A stretch of DNA of 64,000 nucleotides, taken from assembly GCF_009363075.1 (NCBI RefSeq), contig NZ_CP045293.1, positions 2,976,001 to 3,040,000 on the forward strand. Direction: 5' to 3'. Positions 61,019-64,000 of the stretch are shown here, piece after piece. The DNA comes from Paenibacillus guangzhouensis. Its GTDB lineage: Bacteria > Bacillota > Bacilli > Paenibacillales > Paenibacillaceae. Under the pieces are notes generated by a model. The model worked only from the letters and a program-made list of their open reading frames with translations. It did not search any database and had not been told where the DNA came from. The position numbers and the translations under genes were made by a program. Within the stretch, counting starts at the first letter, position 1. Every line of letters starts with the position of its first letter.

Positions 61019-61654
61019 TTACACGACCTCTAAGAGCATCGGAGCAACCCATTGCATCAGAGTCGGAGAGACGAAGGTCTCAAACGCCGAAATCCCGAGC
61101 AATGTGACAGCCATGGTCGCAGTTAAAGTGACATACGTTAGAAATGGCTGCTTAATCATGAATTTGCGGCGCACCATCACGCGGCTGCGGATCATATACA
61201 AGGAGAACGATATGGCGGCGACGCTGACAATGAAGAGCACTGGAATGGCGATCATGTTCTGCGGCGCGATGGAGACGAGGGCAAATAAGACCCCTTTCCA
61301 TGCAAATTGTCCTGCGAGCAACCCCACTGAAAATCCGATTAAGACCCCTTTGACGAAATCCAATACCAGAATAAACGGTAAGCCAACAACGGACAAGCCC
61401 AGCACCCAGATCAAGAGCACCCATTTCATATTGTCAAATGCGCTCGACCAGAAGGTCTGTGAAGCATTCGTTACGCCCTTCCCATCCATTGTATGAATGA
61501 AATTACCAACGTACCCGCTTAGTTCCTGCTGCTGCTCGAGCGAGAGTGCATTGACCATCAACGCCCCGAATACGACCCCTACAATAAATAAGACGGCCAC
61601 AAAAACATATAAACTCATTTGATCGCGAAATGTCTGGCGAATTAACTGCACCAT
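61019..61654 (-). CDS. spoIIM: Stage II sporulation protein M
   Basis: Membrane subunit of the DMP peptidoglycan-degrading complex (SpoIID, SpoIIM, SpoIIP) that drives septal thinning and engulfment. 211 residues with about five helices and conserved TFWSSAFDNMKWVLLIWVLG, GLPFILVLDFVKGVLIGF and FALVSIAPQNMIAIP segments (in parts). The ATG at 61654 follows GGGGAGGGAACAACC. Confidence 0.94.
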   Translation of the reverse strand: MVQLIRQTFRDQMSLYVFVAVLFIVGVVFGALMVNALSLEQQQELSGYVGNFIHTMDGKGVTNASQTFWSSAFDNMKWVLLIWVLGLSVVGLPFILVLDFVKGVLIGFSVGLLAGQFAWKGVLFALVSIAPQNMIAIPVLFIVSVAAISFSLYMIRSRVMVRRKFMIKQPFLTYVTLTATMAVTLLGISAFETFVSPTLMQWVAPMLLEVV

Positions 61655-61689
61655 GGTTGTTCCCTCCCCGAATAATCCCTTGTAGATGT

Positions 61690-61726
61690 TGTTCAATCAG
61701 AAGCACAACCCGCCGACTTTTTGAAC
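61690..61726. repeat. Partial copy of the 169-bp element's end
   Basis: ACTTTTTGAAC (61716-61726) with following CACAC is identical to one end of the element at 28007-28017 (also followed by ACGC/ACAC). A weak GTTCAA lies at 61690. Could be a degraded copy of the element, or coincidence. Confidence 0.35.
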
Positions 61727-61801
61727 ACACACTTGTACTACAAACTCTGTTACTAGATTATGAGAGAGAACGATAGAGTATGATTAATGTTTCGTCGATT
61801 T

Positions 61802-63007
61802 TCATATTTTCGTAATTTTGCCGTATGTGCCCCCGCCGCCTGCTACGATGCCAAGATTACCGGTTCGCGCTTGGATGATCTCATCTGCTAGCAAATCTCC
61901 GACCACCTCTGCCAGCTCTTCTGCCTTTGCCCGGTGCAATATATGCATCTCCGTCCCAAAACGAGCCAATAGCGCTTCACGCTTCTTCGGACCGAATCCA
62001 GGCAAAAATTCAAGCGGCACCTGATAATGGTATGGCGGACGGTAATCAGGCAGGATTGGGGCATCACGATCTGCAATATCACAGATACGGTCCATCACAC
62101 CCCGAACGAACTTGGCTGCACCGCAATACGGGCATCGAGCCGCTGTAGACGCAGCTTCATCAATGATCGATTCACATTGCTTGCAGTACGTTCGATGGTA
62201 TTTGCCAAGCCTTGGGTTGAGCCCATAATTCGCTGCGACATGCCTACCCGCTTCCCTGCGAAGCACACGGGCAAACTCCTCGAAATTCGGTGCTGCCATC
62301 TGCAGCACATTATATTCTCTGCCGATCTTCGCTAGGGAATGCGCATCGGAATTCGTGAGGAACGAGTATCGATCCAGTTCCGATATTAATCCTGCCATCT
62401 CTGAATCTGCGCTTAATCCCAGTTCAACGCCATCAATGTGATCCAGGTCGAGCAAATCTGCCATCCGTGCAGAACAGCTTCCGTAAACACTCTTATGCGG
62501 TGTGAAAATATGCGCTGGCACAAACAATCCGCCGCGAGAAACGATCTCGGATTGCAGCTCTCGCGCAGTCACATAAATACGCTGCGAGCTAAGCTCGACA
62601 TTTTTCATATGCTGAGACATCCAGACGGTGAACTCCTGCATATCAGCAAGGGTCGGCAAATAGATCAGCAGATGTGCTGCGCCCATGCCAGGATCACGTA
62701 CCTCAATTTCACTTCCGAGCAAGATCGTCGTATCTTTGTAACGTATCCCTCCGCCAGCGACCTCTTCCATCTCGCCTCGATTCAGGCAGCGCATAATATC
62801 CGTCTGCACAGAAGGCGCATGACAATCGATGATGCCTATCAGTTCAATGCCCTTGCGGTTGGCCGCCTCATGCCCAATATTCGCAAACGTCAAATCCCGG
62901 CTCCCACTAATCTTCACCGCATTCCCCTGCTCGGTTCGGCCAATATGAATATGAAGATCGGCAAAGTAAGGTCGAAGCTCTTCTTGCCTTATATCGCTCT
63001 GGATCAT
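61802..63007 (-). CDS. Endonuclease Q family protein (YqxK, PHP domain)
   Basis: 401 residues. N-terminal PHP metal-dependent hydrolase domain with FADLHIHIGR, IIDCHAPSV and LTNSDAHSL metal blocks; a four-cysteine zinc ribbon (CKQC...CPYC, about residues 275-295); and a C-terminal HhH-like helix segment (LPGFGPKKREALLARFGTEM). Archaeal/bacterial endonuclease Q cuts at deaminated bases such as uracil and hypoxanthine. Activity here is assigned by family. Its ATG overlaps the nudF stop (ATGA), so they are one operon. Confidence 0.9.
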   Translation of the reverse strand: MIQSDIRQEELRPYFADLHIHIGRTEQGNAVKISGSRDLTFANIGHEAANRKGIELIGIIDCHAPSVQTDIMRCLNRGEMEEVAGGGIRYKDTTILLGSEIEVRDPGMGAAHLLIYLPTLADMQEFTVWMSQHMKNVELSSQRIYVTARELQSEIVSRGGLFVPAHIFTPHKSVYGSCSARMADLLDLDHIDGVELGLSADSEMAGLISELDRYSFLTNSDAHSLAKIGREYNVLQMAAPNFEEFARVLRREAGRHVAANYGLNPRLGKYHRTYCKQCESIIDEAASTAARCPYCGAAKFVRGVMDRICDIADRDAPILPDYRPPYHYQVPLEFLPGFGPKKREALLARFGTEMHILHRAKAEELAEVVGDLLADEIIQARTGNLGIVAGGGGTYGKITKI

Positions 63008-63563
63008 CCGAGTTGCCCTGTTAATGTGTAGAGTTTCCAGGCATAGACCGCCATCATCGTCTTTGCGTCACGAATACGTCCGTCCGCGATATATTGTTCC
63101 GCTTGCGCAAGCGTAATCACTTTCGCATCTACGAATTCATCCTCATCGAGGTGAACCTCGCCTTGCTCGAGTTCTTCCGCTAGGTAGAGATGAATGATCT
63201 CATCGGCGAACCCTGGGACGTATAGAATGAGCTATGATGCCGAATATGACCACAGCGATATCCCGTCTCTTCTTCTAACTCTCGGCGAGCCGCATCCATC
63301 GGATCTTCCCCAGCATCCAGCTTCCCTGCCGGGATCTCAACTAGGGATCGACCTAACGGTTTACGATACTGTTCGACGACCAACATGCCCTCGGGAAGCA
63401 GCGCAAGAACACCAACAGCCCCAGGGTGCTTCACTATTTCTCGCTTCGCAGTGTTCCCGTCCGGAAGGCGAACGGTATCCACTTGCAATGAAATAACTCT
63501 CCCTTGAAAGACGGGCTCTGTGCTAATTGTAACCTCTTCGAATTTCTCCAACTGATCCGTCAT
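63004..63563 (-). pseudogene. nudF: NUDIX ADP-ribose pyrophosphatase with a one-base frameshift
   Basis: Hydrolyses ADP-ribose. From ATG at 63563 the frame carries VFQGRVISLQVDTV, EQYRKP and an intact Nudix box (GKLDAGEDPMDAARRELEEE, TGY), but then stops at 63180. The rest of the protein (PGFADEIIHLYLAEELEQ ... DEDEFVDAKVITLAQAE) continues in another frame to 63004. The break lies at GGG in 63215-63217 of the plus strand (CCC on the coding strand; CCCC would restore SFYTSPGFADE). Restored length is about 186 residues, as B. subtilis NudF. Real pseudogene or assembly error in a short homopolymer cannot be decided here. Confidence 0.88.
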
Positions 63564-63689
63564 CTTCTCAGCACTCCTTATTTATTTCTAATTTTCGAAT
63601 AGGGCTGCATAACTTGTCCCCTGTGCTCATATGACTGAATTATATCAAATTTGCAAACCCAAAACCTTAATCTCAGGGGGACAATCGGA

Positions 63690-63854
63690 ATGAAAATGTA
63701 TGTCGCACAGGAACAAATGCAAATGGTCGGTAAAGCATGGGAAATTCGCCATCATCTTCGCGAGCTGCATAAAAACAACGATCGTCATACATCCTTGCAT
63801 TCCCTTATCCAAGCTCGGATATCCCTTTCGCCTAAAAACCCAAAAACTCCCTAA
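63690..63854 (+). CDS. Small protein of unknown function
   Basis: A 54-residue plus-strand frame with AGGGGG nine bases before ATG 63690. It begins KMYVAQEQMQMVGKAWEIRH and is Met/Gln/His-rich, probably one amphipathic helix, with a polar tail. No family recognised. It is divergent from nudF and followed by a hairpin. Confidence 0.5.
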   Translation: MKMYVAQEQMQMVGKAWEIRHHLRELHKNNDRHTSLHSLIQARISLSPKNPKTP

Positions 63855-63883
63855 CGATGGAACGCATCGTTAAGGAGTTTAGA
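63842..63883 (-). terminator. Hairpin terminator of the PepT-like gene
   Basis: Inverted repeat AACTCCTTAACGAT...ATCGTTAGGGAGTT, followed by TTTTGGGTTTTT on the minus strand. It also lies at the end of the small plus-strand gene. Confidence 0.75.
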
Positions 63884-63887
63884 CACA

Positions 63888-64000
63888 TTATTTTACTAAT
63901 TTGACGATTTCGATGACCAGCTGGGTCAAGCTCACCATATCTTCAATCTTAATTCGTTCTTTGGTCGTATGAATATCTTCATAACCTACGGATAAGTTAA
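63888..64000 (-). CDS. M20 peptidase (tripeptidase T-like, YqjE), C-terminal end only
   Basis: The last 36 residues, NLSVGYEDIHTTKERIKIED ... VIEIVKLVK, are in frame to the right edge of the window, with stop TAA at 63888. This HTTKE/HTxxE box is typical of the C-terminus of M20/PepT-like aminopeptidases such as YqjE. The catalytic part lies outside. Confidence 0.75.
   Translation of the reverse strand, partial: NLSVGYEDIHTTKERIKIEDMVSLTQLVIEIVKLVK

Noticed and set aside
61802-63007. PHP-domain protein as a new defence system
   Set aside because: Conserved synteny with B. subtilis yqxK and housekeeping neighbours makes a repair role in the core genome more likely.

Overview
This looks like a chromosomal backbone segment of an endospore-forming Firmicute, most probably Paenibacillus or a close relative. 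The basis is family recognition and gene order: the blocks der-yphA-fni-ypfD-plsC-cmk-ypfB-ypfA-ypeB-prsW, resABCDE-rluB-spmB-spmA-dacB, scpAB-ribDE(BA)H-ppiB-lysA-spoVA, and dacF-spoIIAA-AB-sigF / pdp-punA-deoB-xerD-yqzK-fur-spoIIM-yqxK-nudF are all in Bacillus subtilis-like order. Almost every gene lies on the minus strand, so the window is reversed relative to the usual map. No rRNA, tRNA, prophage, insertion sequence or CRISPR array was seen.

Layout. 1-10 kb: first codons of plsY, then der, a YphA-like membrane protein, type 2 IPP isomerase, an S1-repeat protein, plsC, cmk, ypfB, a PilZ protein, ypeB, a 49-residue zinc-ribbon peptide, prsW and a MecA-type adaptor. 10-15 kb: accessory envelope genes (YtxH-like, lipoprotein polysaccharide deacetylase, metallophosphatase, CAAX protease, unknown membrane-anchored protein). 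14.8-16.8 kb: serA behind a T-box leader with a CRP/FNR-type palindrome upstream. 16.9-23.6 kb: the ResDE two-component system, the System II cytochrome c maturation genes resABC, and rluB. 23.6-27.8 kb: sporulation genes (spmA, spmB, dacB, ytfJ/ytfI-like) plus a minimal amidase. 27.8-28.0 kb: a 169-bp element with terminal inverted repeats. 28.1-35.6 kb: scpAB, the riboflavin operon under an FMN riboswitch, ppiB and lysA. 35.7-38.6 kb: a reduced spoVA cluster (AA, AB, AF only). 38.7-41.3 kb: a CzrA-type zinc sensor with a histidine-rich P-type ATPase. 41.3-47 kb: a secreted S-layer-anchored protein, Sir2 and a chemoreceptor. 47.2-50.1 kb: dacF-spoIIA-sigF. 50.6-52.7 kb: a PadR regulator with a 14-helix drug exporter. 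52.8-63.6 kb: nucleoside salvage, xerD, ald, a subtilisin-like protease, fur, spoIIM, an endonuclease-Q-like protein and a NUDIX hydrolase whose frame is broken by one missing base. The end of a PepT-like peptidase closes the window.

The clearest oddities are: the 169-bp inverted-repeat-bounded element; a tandem 38-bp hairpin repeat upstream of prsW; absence of sleB beside ypeB; absence of spoVAC/AD/AE from the spoVA cluster; a ResE without its extracytoplasmic sensor region; a ResB with an N-terminal zinc ribbon; an orphan homing-endonuclease-associated repeat protein; and the frameshifted nudF. Many starts are GTG or TTG, and they were chosen here from Shine-Dalgarno spacing. I did not find a convincing wholly new multi-gene system; the window is mainly conserved core genome with local rearrangements.
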